Positions 15,271 to 24,500 of a DNA stretch of 64,000 nt are shown here, piece after piece. The first letter of the stretch is position 1; every line of letters begins with the position of its first letter. The stretch is from Clostridiales bacterium (lineage in GTDB: Bacteria > Bacillota > Clostridia > Christensenellales > DTU072), in assembly GCA_012838805.1 (NCBI GenBank), contig DUON01000024.1, positions 1-64,000 of the forward strand, written 5' to 3'. The notes under the pieces are model-generated. The model was given only the letters and a program-made list of their open reading frames with translations, searched no databases and was not told where the DNA came from. The position numbers and the translations under genes are program-made.

Positions 15271-15795
15271 ATGGACAATGATAATTTGAAGTGGTATGTG
15301 ATACATGTTTTTTCATCCTACGAAATGGTGGTGAAAAACAACCTTGAGAAGATGATTGAAAACAACAATCTTCAAGACTTCATTAAGGAAATAGCCATAC
15401 CCGTTGAAGAAGAAATAGTCGAAAAAAACGGCAAGCGTAAAATCGTGGAGAAAAAGAAATTCCCCGGCTATGTCTTCATCAAAATGATATATACAGACCA
15501 CTTGTGGTATATGATAACCAATACAAGCGGCGTTACCGGATTTGTGGGCCCCCAAGGCAAGGCTCTTCCCTTGACAAACGAAGAGGTCAAGCGCATGGGT
15601 CTTGAAAAGATAACAGCCGAGGAGTTCGACATAACTGTCGGCGACAATGTCAGGGTAATATCCGGTGCTTTGGAGACTTTCTTAGGCGTTGTGGAAGAAG
15701 TATCCATAGAAAAGCAAAAAGCAAGGGTTATTGTGCATATGTTTGGCAGACAGACACCAGTGGAGCTTGAATTCAACCAAATAGAGAAGATATAA
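15271..15795 (+). CDS. nusG: Transcription termination/antitermination factor NusG
   Basis: 174 residues. The NGN domain has WYVIHVFSSYE and FPGYVFIKM. The C-terminal KOW domain has VGDNVRVISGALETFLGVV. It binds RNA polymerase at the clamp and couples it with Rho or the ribosome. AGGAG precedes the ATG, and it is followed by rplK in the classical order. Confidence 0.97.
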   Translation: MDNDNLKWYVIHVFSSYEMVVKNNLEKMIENNNLQDFIKEIAIPVEEEIVEKNGKRKIVEKKKFPGYVFIKMIYTDHLWYMITNTSGVTGFVGPQGKALPLTNEEVKRMGLEKITAEEFDITVGDNVRVISGALETFLGVVEEVSIEKQKARVIVHMFGRQTPVELEFNQIEKI

Positions 15796-15823
15796 TTTTT
15801 TATAAAAGTTATATATAATGGGA

Positions 15824-15853
15824 GAGCGGTAAAAATCTTTCTAGTTGCCGCTC
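15824..15853 (+). promoter_or_regulatory. Leader hairpin before rplK
   Basis: GAGCGGTAA (15824-15832) pairs with TTGCCGCTC (15845-15853) with one wobble pair. A TATAAT at 15814-15819 lies just upstream but has no good -35 box, so a separate rplK promoter is doubtful. The hairpin probably belongs to the nusG-rplK spacer. Confidence 0.45.
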
Positions 15854-15882
15854 GCTAATACCAAGTAGTCAAGGAGGAGACT

Positions 15883-16308
15883 ATGGCAAAAAAAGTAACC
15901 GCAGTAGTAAAACTTCAATTGCCCGCAGGCAAAGCGACTCCCGGACCGCCCGTAGGTTCGACACTGGGACCATACGGCATAAATATCCCGGGATTTACTA
16001 AGGAGTTTAACGAAAAGACAGCAAAACAGGCAGGGCTAACGATACCTGTCGTCATGACTATTTATGCAGACCGTTCCTTTAGTTTTATATTAAAGACACC
16101 GCCTGCTCCCGTGCTTATCAAAAAAGCTTGCAATATCGAATCGGGAAGCGCTGTCCCCAACCGCGACAAGGTGGCGAAAATCACCAGAGCTCAGCTTGAG
16201 GAAATCGCAAAGACAAAAATGCCCGATTTGAACGCCGCCAATTTGGAATCGGCGATTAAGATGATAGCCGGCACAGCCCGCAGCATGGGCGTTACCGTCG
16301 AGGACTAG
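15883..16308 (+). CDS. rplK: Ribosomal protein uL11
   Basis: 141 residues, the standard length. The N-terminal signature [17 protein letters not shown] and the C-terminal RNA-binding end [12 protein letters not shown] are intact. It forms the GTPase-associated centre with 23S rRNA and L10. GGAGGAG precedes the ATG. rplA follows after 9 nt. Confidence 0.98.
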   Translation: MAKKVTAVVKLQLPAGKATPGPPVGSTLGPYGINIPGFTKEFNEKTAKQAGLTIPVVMTIYADRSFSFILKTPPAPVLIKKACNIESGSAVPNRDKVAKITRAQLEEIAKTKMPDLNAANLESAIKMIAGTARSMGVTVED

Positions 16309-16317
16309 GAGGTTGAT

Positions 16318-17001
16318 ATGAAAAGAGGAAAAACATATTTGAATTCTCTGGCACTTATAGACAGACAAAAACAATATGAGACCGCCGAAGCCATAGAGCT
16401 GGTGCTTCAGACCGCAAAAGCCAAGTTCGATGAGACAATAGAACTTCATTGCAGATTGGGTGTTGACCCCAGACACGCAGACCAGCAAGTAAGAGGTATC
16501 GTCGTGCTTCCCCATGGCACGGGAAAAATTCAAAAGGTGCTTGTCATAGCCAAAGGTCCCAAGGCTGACGAAGCCAAGGAAGCCGGAGCGGACATAGTCG
16601 GCGCTGAAGAAATTATTCAAAAAATTCAAGGCGGATGGTTTGACTTTGATGTGTGCGTGACTACCCCCGACATGATGAGCCAAGTGGGTAGGCTTGGAAA
16701 GCTTCTTGGTCCAAAAGGTCTTATGCCCAGCCCCAAAGCGGGTACCGTGACCATGGATGTCAAAAAGGCTGTTTTGGACATCAAAGCCGGTAAAGTTGAA
16801 TACAGAGTGGACAAAAAAGCCATTATCCACTGTCCCATAGGCAAAAAATCCTTTGGCAAAGAAAAGCTTGAAGAAAACCTAAAAACCCTTATGGACGAAA
16901 TAATCAAGGCAAAACCGCCGGCGGCAAAAGGTCAATATATCAGAAGCGTTAGTCTTGCATCCACTATGGGTCCCGGAGTTAAAGTAAATTATAAGCAATA
17001 A
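16318..17001 (+). CDS. rplA: Ribosomal protein uL1
   Basis: 227 residues. It has the L1 hallmark [17 protein letters not shown] and the end [12 protein letters not shown]. It forms the L1 stalk that moves deacylated tRNA out of the E site. In many bacteria L1 represses its own operon by binding the mRNA; I saw no clear copy of that site here. AGGAGG precedes the ATG. Confidence 0.98.
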   Translation: MKRGKTYLNSLALIDRQKQYETAEAIELVLQTAKAKFDETIELHCRLGVDPRHADQQVRGIVVLPHGTGKIQKVLVIAKGPKADEAKEAGADIVGAEEIIQKIQGGWFDFDVCVTTPDMMSQVGRLGKLLGPKGLMPSPKAGTVTMDVKKAVLDIKAGKVEYRVDKKAIIHCPIGKKSFGKEKLEENLKTLMDEIIKAKPPAAKGQYIRSVSLASTMGPGVKVNYKQ

Positions 17002-17005
17002 TCAA

Positions 17006-17034
17006 TTGACAAACCAAAAAGTAGCATTTATAAT
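17006..17034 (+). promoter_or_regulatory. Consensus promoter of rplJ-rplL
   Basis: TTGACA at 17006-17011 and TATAAT at 17029-17034 with a 17 bp spacer, a full match to consensus in both boxes. It begins right after the rplA stop. Confidence 0.9.
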
Positions 17035-17040
17035 GTAAAA

Positions 17041-17190
17041 GATTAATCAAAAAAATATAGAAACCGTTCAAAGACTGCAGGTGCCGTTATGGTATAATCT
17101 CTTTCATGAGGCCAGCATAGAAGGGTTGAGCTGATATCGTGATATATTGCTCCGCATTCTTTGAACAAGGCGGAGCATATTTTTTTGAAA
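17041..17190 (+). promoter_or_regulatory. L10 leader, autoregulatory mRNA element with terminator
   Basis: The 170-nt leader contains AAAGACTGCAGGTGCCG, resembling the conserved core of the ribosomal protein L10 leader. It ends in a strong hairpin, TGCTCCGC (17148-17155) with GCGGAGCA (17170-17177), followed by seven T. In Firmicutes the L10-(L12)4 complex binds this leader to reduce rplJ-rplL expression. The hairpin could act as an attenuator. Confidence 0.8.
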
Positions 17191-17203
17191 AAGGAGGATG
17201 GGA

Positions 17204-17695
17204 ATGCTAAATAAAGAACAAAAAAAGGCAAAAGTCGCCGAAATTAAGGAAAAGCTTGAAAAGGCTTCATCGTTTATTCTCATCGACTACAAAGGTCTGA
17301 ATGTCGCGCAAGATACCGAGCTTAGGAACGCTTATCGCGAATGTGATGTTACCTATGAAGTCATGAAAAACCGTCTTTTGGCGCTTGCGCTTAAGGAATT
17401 GGGATACGACCAATTCGATGAGGCGCTGAAAGGTCCGACAGCGGTTGCCATGGGAAGCGACGATATTGCCGCCCCCGCAAGAATAGCCTTAGAAAAAAGC
17501 AAAGCTTTTAAGAAAATCACAATCAAATGCGGTCTCGCTGAAGGCAAATTCCTTGACGAAGCGGGCTGTCAACAACTTGCGACCATTCCTTCAAGAGATG
17601 GATTGCTGTCGCAGATAATAGGGCTTTTACAATCGCCCATTGCGGGATTGGCAAGAGTTCTTCAGGCAATAGCCGAAAAACACGCTGAAGCGTAA
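17204..17695 (+). CDS. rplJ: Ribosomal protein uL10
   Basis: 163 residues from the ATG at 17204. The ATG at 17198 abuts the AGGAGG site and is too close to be used, whereas 17204 has a 6-nt spacer. L10 anchors the L7/L12 dimers on L11 rRNA; the C-terminal helix for this is GLARVLQAIAEKHAE. It is the likely repressor acting on its own leader. Confidence 0.97.
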   Translation: MLNKEQKKAKVAEIKEKLEKASSFILIDYKGLNVAQDTELRNAYRECDVTYEVMKNRLLALALKELGYDQFDEALKGPTAVAMGSDDIAAPARIALEKSKAFKKITIKCGLAEGKFLDEAGCQQLATIPSRDGLLSQIIGLLQSPIAGLARVLQAIAEKHAEA

Positions 17696-17737
17696 ATAAA
17701 ATAAAAACATAGAAAAAGAACAGGAGGATATAAAAAA

Positions 17738-18112
17738 ATGGCAGATTTCTCAAAAATCATAGAAGAAGTAAAGAAAATGACGGTTATGGAGCTTAACGAT
17801 TTGGTAAAGGCTCTTGAAGAAGAATTTGGAGTAAGTGCAGCGGCTCCCATGGTTGCAGGGGCCCAAGTAGCGGCTGGAGCGGCTCCCGCTGAAGAAGAAA
17901 AGACAGAATTTGATGTTATCCTTAAGTCCCCTGGGGCCAACAAGATACAGGTTATCAAGGCAGTTAGGGAAATTACGGGTCTTGGTCTGGTAGACGCAAA
18001 AGGTCTTGTGGACGGCGCGCCTAAGCCCATTAAGGAAGGCATATCCAAAGAAGAAGCCGACCAGCTTGCTGAAAAATTCAAGGCTGTTGGAGCAGAGATA
18101 GAAATTAAGTAA
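17738..18112 (+). CDS. rplL: Ribosomal protein bL12 (L7/L12)
   Basis: 124 residues. It has an N-terminal dimerisation domain, an Ala-rich hinge (about 37-52) and a C-terminal factor-binding domain with [17 protein letters not shown]. It recruits the translational GTPases. AGGAGG lies upstream and a strong terminator downstream. Confidence 0.98.
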   Translation: MADFSKIIEEVKKMTVMELNDLVKALEEEFGVSAAAPMVAGAQVAAGAAPAEEEKTEFDVILKSPGANKIQVIKAVREITGLGLVDAKGLVDGAPKPIKEGISKEEADQLAEKFKAVGAEIEIK

Positions 18113-18170
18113 GCTCTTTCTCTAAATATTTTTATAAAGTGTAATTTATAATAAACTTTGTAGTAAATAA

Positions 18171-18202
18171 AAGCAAGGCTATAAATTCTGCCTTGCTTTT
18201 TT
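18171..18202 (+). terminator. Terminator of the rplJ-rplL unit
   Basis: AAGCAAGGC (18171-18179) pairs with GCCTTGCTT (18190-18198), then TTTT. It lies between rplL and the convergent DUF1540 gene and may serve both strands. Confidence 0.85.
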
Positions 18203-18261
18203 AATAAAAAAGTTTTTCGCAAGCCTAAAGAATAGCTTATTAAAAGTATCAGCTTAATGCC

Positions 18262-18564
18262 TTATGGCTTTATTCTGGTAGCACATTTGGTATTCAGCAT
18301 CATATCCCCGACGAGGAGGGAGTTGGCGGCGCATCTTCTGTCTTTGTTATAGACACATTCCGCATAACATTGAACCACGCTGGGAGCGTCGTTGAGAAAT
18401 TCCTCCGCGGCTTCCAATTCTGCAAAGGTCTGTTCCAAAGCGCCTCCGGCTCTTTTTATTTTGGTGTCGCAAACACCCTTTTCATTGACCAAAATCACGC
18501 CCGCGTTGCAATGACATTTGAGGTTATGCTGACAGTTGCTTGTGGTGCACTTCAATTGCATCAT
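18262..18564 (-). CDS. DUF1540 cysteine-rich protein, two repeats
   Basis: 100 residues from the ATG whose A is at 18564; GGAGG lies 8 nt upstream on the minus strand. A longer frame up to 18747 has no ribosome site and runs across the rplI promoter. Two copies of the DUF1540 pattern are visible: CTTSNCQHNLKCHCNAGVI near the start and CYAECVYNKDRRCAANSL near the end, both of C-x3/4-C-x4/5-C type. DUF1540 proteins are small, probably metal-binding proteins of Clostridia with unknown role. It is transcribed divergently from rplI. Confidence 0.85.
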   Translation of the reverse strand: MMQLKCTTSNCQHNLKCHCNAGVILVNEKGVCDTKIKRAGGALEQTFAELEAAEEFLNDAPSVVQCYAECVYNKDRRCAANSLLVGDMMLNTKCATRIKP

Positions 18565-18625
18565 AGAAAATCCCTCCTTTAGTGTAATTGTAGTATGCAA
18601 AAAAAGAATGAATAAATTCATTAAT

Positions 18626-18654
18626 TTGACATTTAATGGTTTATGGGATATATT
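18626..18654 (+). promoter_or_regulatory. Promoter of rplI
   Basis: TTGACA at 18626-18631 and TATATT at 18649-18654 with a 17 bp spacer. Confidence 0.75.
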
Positions 18655-18682
18655 AAATGTAAAGAAAAAAAAAGAGGTGAAT

Positions 18683-19129
18683 ATGAAGATAATATTGTTA
18701 GAGGACATAAAAAGCATAGGGAAAAAAGGCGATTTGGCGGAAGTCAACGACGGCTATGCCAGAAACTACTTGATTCCCAAGAAATTGGCGATGAAAGCCG
18801 ACAAAAGTGCCATAAACGAATACAAACACAGAAAGGAAAAAGAAGAAAGGGAACTTCAGGCAGAGAAAGAAAAGGCACTTAAGCTAAAGGACACTTTGAC
18901 CAACAAAGCGATAGAGGTCAAGGTGAAATGTGGGGAAGGCAAGATGTACGGAAGAGTTACATCACAGGACATAGCCGACGCCTTATTGAAAGAGGGCATA
19001 GAGATTGACAAAAGAAAAATTATCCTAAGCCAGCCCATAAAAGAGCTTGGAGAACATATCGTAGAGGTCAAAGTTTATAAAGAGACTTCGGCAAAATTGA
19101 AAATCAATGTCGTAAAGGACGAGGGCTGA
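18683..19129 (+). CDS. rplI: Ribosomal protein bL9
   Basis: 148 residues from the ATG at 18683, preceded by AGAGGTGA. The N-terminal signature is MKIILLEDIKSIGKKGDL with NDGYARNYLIPKKLA. The long connecting helix and the C-terminal domain are complete. It binds 23S domain V and limits frameshifting. It is not beside rpsF-rpsR or dnaB here. Confidence 0.97.
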   Translation: MKIILLEDIKSIGKKGDLAEVNDGYARNYLIPKKLAMKADKSAINEYKHRKEKEERELQAEKEKALKLKDTLTNKAIEVKVKCGEGKMYGRVTSQDIADALLKEGIEIDKRKIILSQPIKELGEHIVEVKVYKETSAKLKINVVKDEG

Positions 19130-19196
19130 TTTTTCGGAATGAATAATAGCGATATAAATATAATAACAGTATTACGGATAGAAAAAAAGGTGAGTT

Positions 19197-19904
19197 ATGG
19201 AAGGCTTTGATATACTATATTTAATTGCGGGCGTATTGCTTTTGCCTATGATTTTTTATTCCATTCTTGTCTCGACCAGAGTCAATAAGGTCTTTAGGGA
19301 CTATTCCATTGTTTATGCAAGGTCTGGGATGACGGGATATGAGGTGGCAAGAAGGATGCTCAAGTACGCCAATTTAGATGGTGTTAAAATAGACAGAGTC
19401 AGAGGAAACCTTACCGACCACTATAATCCCCGCAACAACACAATATATTTGTCCGACAATGTATTTTCTTCTAATTCGGTTGCGGCTATCGGGGTGGCGG
19501 CACATGAAACCGGACACGCCATACAGCATAACGAAAATTATCTCCCCGTTAAGATTAGGTCCTTGCTTGTGCCTGCCGTAAATATCGGTTCCAAGCTTTC
19601 CATTCCGCTTATTATCATCGGCATAATACTAAGCATAACTTCTGCATTTGGAATTTATTTTGTCTATATAGGCATAGCTTTCTATGCCATAACCACTTTC
19701 TTTATGTTTGTGACTTTGCCTGTTGAGTATAACGCAAGTTCAAGAGCAAAAAAGCTGCTCCTGGAAATGAATGTTTTGGGCCAAGAGGAAGCTCACCAAG
19801 CGGGCAAGGTCCTCAACGCCGCCGCCAAAACCTATGTGGCAAGCTTTGCGGTCTCTTTGCTTTTCTTTATCAGAATGCTGGGCTTGTTTGGAAGACGGCG
19901 ATAG
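19197..19904 (+). CDS. YugP-type zinc metallopeptidase, membrane bound
   Basis: 235 residues. HETGHAIQH at about residues 102-110 is the HExxH zinc-protease motif of the Zn_peptidase_2 (PF04298) family. Hydrophobic segments are at about 4-24, 131-152 and 153-177, with another at the C-terminus. Substrate and role are unknown. AGGTGAG precedes the ATG. Its stop lies one base from the stop of ispDF on the other strand, so there is no room for a terminator between them. Confidence 0.85.
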   Translation: MEGFDILYLIAGVLLLPMIFYSILVSTRVNKVFRDYSIVYARSGMTGYEVARRMLKYANLDGVKIDRVRGNLTDHYNPRNNTIYLSDNVFSSNSVAAIGVAAHETGHAIQHNENYLPVKIRSLLVPAVNIGSKLSIPLIIIGIILSITSAFGIYFVYIGIAFYAITTFFMFVTLPVEYNASSRAKKLLLEMNVLGQEEAHQAGKVLNAAAKTYVASFAVSLLFFIRMLGLFGRRR

Positions 19905-19905
19905 C

Positions 19906-20997
19906 TTAAAAACAGCTACATACCGCCATACACGCTATGGCGTTTTCTCCGCCTATTTCGCCGATTCCCTCGGCTGTTGTGGCGGAGATGTTTATTTTTT
20001 CAAGGCTGATATTTAATAAATTTGATATATTTTCGCACATTTTTTTGATATAGGGGCTGAGTTTTGGTTTTTCAGCTATGATTACTGCTGAGATATTGTT
20101 TATTTTCAATCCTTTTTTTGAGCATATTTCATATACTTTCTTTAATAACTTCATTGATGAGATATTTTGATATTTTTTATCAAAAGGCGGGAAATGGATA
20201 CCTATATCGCCCTCTGAGGCTGCCCCAAGTAGGCTGTCCATGATAGCATGTATAAGCACATCGCCGTCCGAATGGGCTTCAAGCCCCTTTTCAAAAGGCA
20301 CCTTTTCACCGCCAAGTATCAAAGGGATGCCTTTTTTTAATTTATGGATATCATAACCTATCCCTACTTTTGCGTTTATGCCCAATAAATCTCTGTCGTA
20401 GGTTATTTTTATGTTCTGCCTTTCGCCCTTGACTATATAGGGCGGCTCGACAAATTTCCCGTATACCTCGCTGTCGTCGGTATAAGACTCGTTGCCTATT
20501 TGATTGTAGGAAAATAGTATTTGTTCACGGTGAAAGCCTTGAGGCGTTTGAACAAAAAAGTATTTGTCACGGTTTAAGTAGCCGACAATTCTTCCGTTTT
20601 CAACCAGCCTTAAGCTGTCGGATACTTCAATAGCGGGTATCGCGGAATTGTATTCTTTTGTGGCGAGGATAACTCTTTCTATCAGTGTGGTGCTGACAAA
20701 AGGTCTTGCTCCGTCATGTATGAGAACATATTCGCTCTTGCTTTTCTTGAGGGCGTTGTAAACCGATTCTGTTCGTGTCAAGCCCCCTTGAACAAAGCTG
20801 ACCTTGTCTTTGTCTTTTAATAAGCTGAGGATTTGTTTGTCGCTGGATACCACGAAGATATTTTTTATTTCTTCAAATTTTTCAAAAACCTTTACCGAAT
20901 GTAGAATAAGCGGGTCATACCCCAAAACGCTTATCAGTTTGTTCTGGGACATTCTTTGGCTTTTGCCGGCGGCAAGAATAATGGCGTCAAAACTCAT
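19906..20997 (-). CDS. ispDF: Bifunctional IspD/IspF enzyme of the MEP isoprenoid pathway
   Basis: 363 residues. The N-terminal IspD part has ILAAGKSQRMSQNKL (CTP-binding loop) and HDGARPFV; it makes CDP-methylerythritol. The IspF part begins at about residue 210 with GIGYDIHKLKKG and has AHSDGDVLIHAIMDSLLGA with the metal-binding Asp and His residues; it makes the 2,4-cyclodiphosphate. The intermediate kinase IspE is not here. The gene overlaps rqcP by 4 nt and the two are surely co-transcribed. Confidence 0.95.
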   Translation of the reverse strand: MSFDAIILAAGKSQRMSQNKLISVLGYDPLILHSVKVFEKFEEIKNIFVVSSDKQILSLLKDKDKVSFVQGGLTRTESVYNALKKSKSEYVLIHDGARPFVSTTLIERVILATKEYNSAIPAIEVSDSLRLVENGRIVGYLNRDKYFFVQTPQGFHREQILFSYNQIGNESYTDDSEVYGKFVEPPYIVKGERQNIKITYDRDLLGINAKVGIGYDIHKLKKGIPLILGGEKVPFEKGLEAHSDGDVLIHAIMDSLLGAASEGDIGIHFPPFDKKYQNISSMKLLKKVYEICSKKGLKINNISAVIIAEKPKLSPYIKKMCENISNLLNISLEKINISATTAEGIGEIGGENAIACMAVCSCF

Positions 20998-21248
20998 TTG
21001 TCAATCTCCATTATTTCATAAAGAGCGTTCGCCTCTTCCTTTTTTACATTCCCGTCTGGCACCTTAAGAACCTTTACGCTATACTTGCTCTCGCCAAAAA
21101 TCACCGTTATGATATCGCCCGCCTTTACTTTCTTGGCGGGTTTTGCCTCTTTACCGTTGATAAGCGCTCTTTGCCCTACACACGCTTGATTGGCTACCGT
21201 TCTTCTCTTTATTATTCTTGCCACTTTTAGAAATTTATCCAGTCTCAT
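20994..21248 (-). CDS. rqcP: S4-domain RNA-binding protein RqcP (YabO/Hsp15 type)
   Basis: 84 residues that are almost entirely an S4 domain: MRLDKFLKVARIIKRR, then GQRALINGKEAKPAKKV. RqcP works with RqcH in alanine tailing of stalled chains on the 50S subunit. No ribosome binding site lies before the ATG. Instead an extended -10 element (TGCTAATAT) ends 6 nt before it, so the mRNA may be leaderless. Confidence 0.9.
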   Translation of the reverse strand: MRLDKFLKVARIIKRRTVANQACVGQRALINGKEAKPAKKVKAGDIITVIFGESKYSVKVLKVPDGNVKKEEANALYEIMEIDK

Positions 21249-21254
21249 AACACA

Positions 21255-21263
21255 ATATTAGCA
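21255..21263 (-). promoter_or_regulatory. Extended -10 element placing the start of transcription at the rqcP ATG
   Basis: On the minus strand TGCTAATAT runs from 21263 to 21255, and six bases later comes the ATG at 21248. The -35 region is poor. Confidence 0.5.
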
Positions 21264-21396
21264 TATCGGAAAAAAAAAGACCAGAGGAAATCCCAAAACA
21301 CATGTTGACAACGGCGGAAAAATAGCTTATTATTAGAATAGAGTAGTATTTTATTAAAATTATTTTATATTTTTATAAAATCTTTTAATTTTTTGT

Positions 21397-21425
21397 TTGA
21401 CATCTTAAAAGATGTGTATTATAAT
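21397..21425 (+). promoter_or_regulatory. Promoter of rpoBC
   Basis: TTGACA at 21397-21402 and TATAAT at 21420-21425 with a 17 bp spacer. Two more TATAAT boxes lie at 21428-21433 and 21493-21498 without clear -35 partners. Confidence 0.85.
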
Positions 21426-21433
21426 GCTATAAT

Positions 21434-21573
21434 GTCTACTTATATGCAGAATACTTCTAACTCAAAAACCAGAAGGGTTTTTGGGGTAGGGGTATAATGC
21501 GGTTTATAAGGGGATATATGGAAATTTTTTATTACTTATTCGACCTAAATCTCAATAGAAAAGGAGCTATTAC
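21434..21573 (+). promoter_or_regulatory. rpoB leader with a stem-loop
   Basis: The 325-nt gap between rqcP and rpoB holds the divergent promoters and this 140-nt leader. CTCAAAAACC (21461-21470) pairs with GGTTTTTGGGG (21476-21486), giving about 10 bp with a 5-nt loop. GGGTAGGGGTATAATG follows, not a T tract. It may be a control element for rpoBC; no known class is recognised. Confidence 0.5.
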
Positions 21574-24500
21574 ATGTCTGAAAAAATTCACAAAGTCAAA
21601 TATGGTAAAGTAGAAAGATGGAGTTTCAGCCAGATTGAGCCTATCCTCGAAATACCATATCTTATCGAGGTGCAAAAGAATTCCTATGAGAAATTTGTCA
21701 ATCAGGGCATAAGGGAAGTTCTCGATGATTTTTCACCTATTACCGATTATAGCGGAAAGATGGAATTAGAGTTCCTTGAGCATACCCTTGAGGGCACATG
21801 TAAGTACTCTGTAAAAGAGTGCAAAGACCGTGATATCACTTATACTTCGCCCTTAAAAGTAAAAGTCAGGCTCACCATAAAAGAAACGGGTGAAATGAAA
21901 GAGCAGACTGTATTTATGGGCGATTTCCCCAAAATGACTGATAAAGGCACTTTTATTATCAACGGGGCGGAAAGAGTGGTGGTATCCCAGCTTATAAGAA
22001 GCCCGGGAGTTTATACAAAAGGCGCCCCCGACAAAAACGGCGTGATGAGATATGACACCACGATTATTCCCAACAGAGGAGCTTGGCTGGAATTTGAGCA
22101 AGACGCCAACAACATCTTGTATGTCAGAGTAGACCGAAACAGAAAAATAACCGCTACTATTTTGCTTAGGGCATTGGGATACGGCACACAGGAAGAGCTT
22201 GAAGAACTGTTTGGAAACGACGAAATGATAGCGGTTACCGCAGCGAAGGACGGAGATATACAGTCTTCTGAGGCGGCGAAAATAGAGGTTTATAGAAGAC
22301 TGAAGCCGGGCGAAGTGCCCACGGCCAACGCCGTGGATACCTTGCTTCCCAATATCTTTTTTGACGCCAAGAGATACGACCTTTCCAGAGTGGGAAGATT
22401 CAAATTTAACAAAAAGCTTTCGGTTGCGGAAAGGATAGAGAAACAGGTTTTGGCAAGAGATGTCATTGTGGACGGCGAAATTCTTGCCCAAAAAGGACAA
22501 GAAGTCGACAAAGAGACCGCCAAGAAAATCCAAGACAGCGGCGTGAACATCGTCTATATAATTACTCCAGACGGCGGAGAGTATAAGGTTATCGGCAACA
22601 ACACCGTTGACCTTGCGGCGTATGTGGATTGCGACCCCAAAGAGCTGGGAATACTTGAATATGTCTATTATCCCAAGCTTGCAGAGCTTTTGGAGATTTA
22701 TGGCGACGATATGGAAGCTTTGAAAAAAGCTATAAGTGAAAAGGTAGATGACTTGGTCATTAAGCACATAACCTTAGAAGATATTGTGGCGTCCATTTCC
22801 TATAACTTGGGAATGAAATACGGCTTTTATCAAGTGGATAACATAGACCACCTATCCAACAGAAGAGTTAGATCGGTTGGAGAGCTTTTGCAAAATCAAT
22901 TTAGGATAGGTATAGCCCGACTTGAAAGAGTGGTCAGAGAGAGAATGAGCATCGCTCAAGACCCCATGGAAATAACCCCTCAATCCCTGATTAACATAAG
23001 ACCTGTGTCCAGTGCCATAAGAGAATTCTTTGGCTCCAGCCAGCTTTCACAGTTTATGGATCAGCCCAATCCTATTGCTGAACTCACTCACAAGAGAAAG
23101 CTGTCGGCATTGGGGCCGGGCGGACTAAACCGTGAAAGAGCGGGATTTGAAGTTCGAGATGTGCATCACTCCCACTATGGCAGGATGTGCCCTATTGAGA
23201 CTCCCGAGGGACAGAACATCGGACTTATCACATCTTTGAGCACTTATGCGAAAATAAACGAATACGGATTTATTGAAGCGCCGTACAGACTTGTGGACAA
23301 AAAGACGGGAAAGGTCACCAAAAAAGTAGAGTACCTTACCGCCGAAGAAGAAGACAAATATATCATAGCGCAGGCAAACGAGCCTTTGGATAAGGACGGA
23401 AGATTTATAAACGACCGTGTTATCTGCCGTTATAGGGACTTCATTAAAGAATATCCCTCCGACCAAGTGGACTATATGGATGTTGACCCCAAACAGCTTG
23501 TGTCTGTGGCGACAAGTTTGATACCGTTTTTGGAAAACGACGACGCAAACAGAGCGCTTATGGGCTCTAACATGCAAAGGCAAGCAGTGCCTTTGATTAG
23601 TCCCGAAGCCCCAATCATTGGAACGGGTATGGAGCATAAAGTCGCTTTGGATTCTGGAGTGTGCATAATCGCCAAAAATGACGGCGTGGTCACAAAGGTT
23701 GTGGCGGATATGATTGAAGTTGAGACCAAAGACGGCAAGATAGACAAGTATCCCCTTCAGAAATTCGTCAGAAGCAATCAGGGCACTTGCATAAACCAAA
23801 AACCCACGGTCAAAAAAGGCGACACCGTCAAAAAAGGCGAAATCATAGCGGACGGACCCTCTATTAAGAACGGCGAGCTTGCCCTTGGCAAAAATGTTAT
23901 TGTCGGATTCATGACTTGGGAGGGATATAACTATGAGGACGCTATTTTGATTAGCGAAGACTTGGTTATCAATGATGTCTTCACATCCATTCACATTGAG
24001 GAATACGAACTTGAGGCAAGGGATACCAAACTTGGCGAAGAGCAGATAACAAGGGATATCCCCAATGTCAGCGAAGATCTGCTCAAGTACCTTGACGAAG
24101 ACGGTATCGTTATGGTTGGCGCTGAAGTGAGAGCTGGAGACTACTTGGTAGGCAAGGTTACCCCCAAAGGCGAGACCGAACTCACCCCCGAAGAAAGGCT
24201 TTTGAGAGCTATCTTTGGCGAAAAGGCAAGAGAAGTAAGGGATGTGTCTTTGAAAGTTCCCCATGGCGAAGGCGGAACGGTTGTGGATGTCAAGGTGTTC
24301 ACAAGGGAGAACAAAGACGAACTTGAACCGGGCGTAAACAAGCTTGTAAGAGTTTATATAGCCCAAAAGAGAAAGATATCCGTAGGCGACAAAATGGCTG
24401 GACGCCATGGAAACAAGGGTGTTATATCCAGAATTTTACCGCGTGAAGACATGCCATTTATGGCTGACGGAACGCCTCTGCAAATAGTCCTCAACCCCTT

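Noticed and set aside
16090-16830. 246-codon open frame antisense to rplK-rplA
   Set aside because: It is an antisense shadow of two certain ribosomal protein genes.
23125-24408. 427-codon open frame antisense to rpoB
   Set aside because: It lies wholly inside rpoB, has no ribosome site or domain, and reflects codon bias of the real gene.
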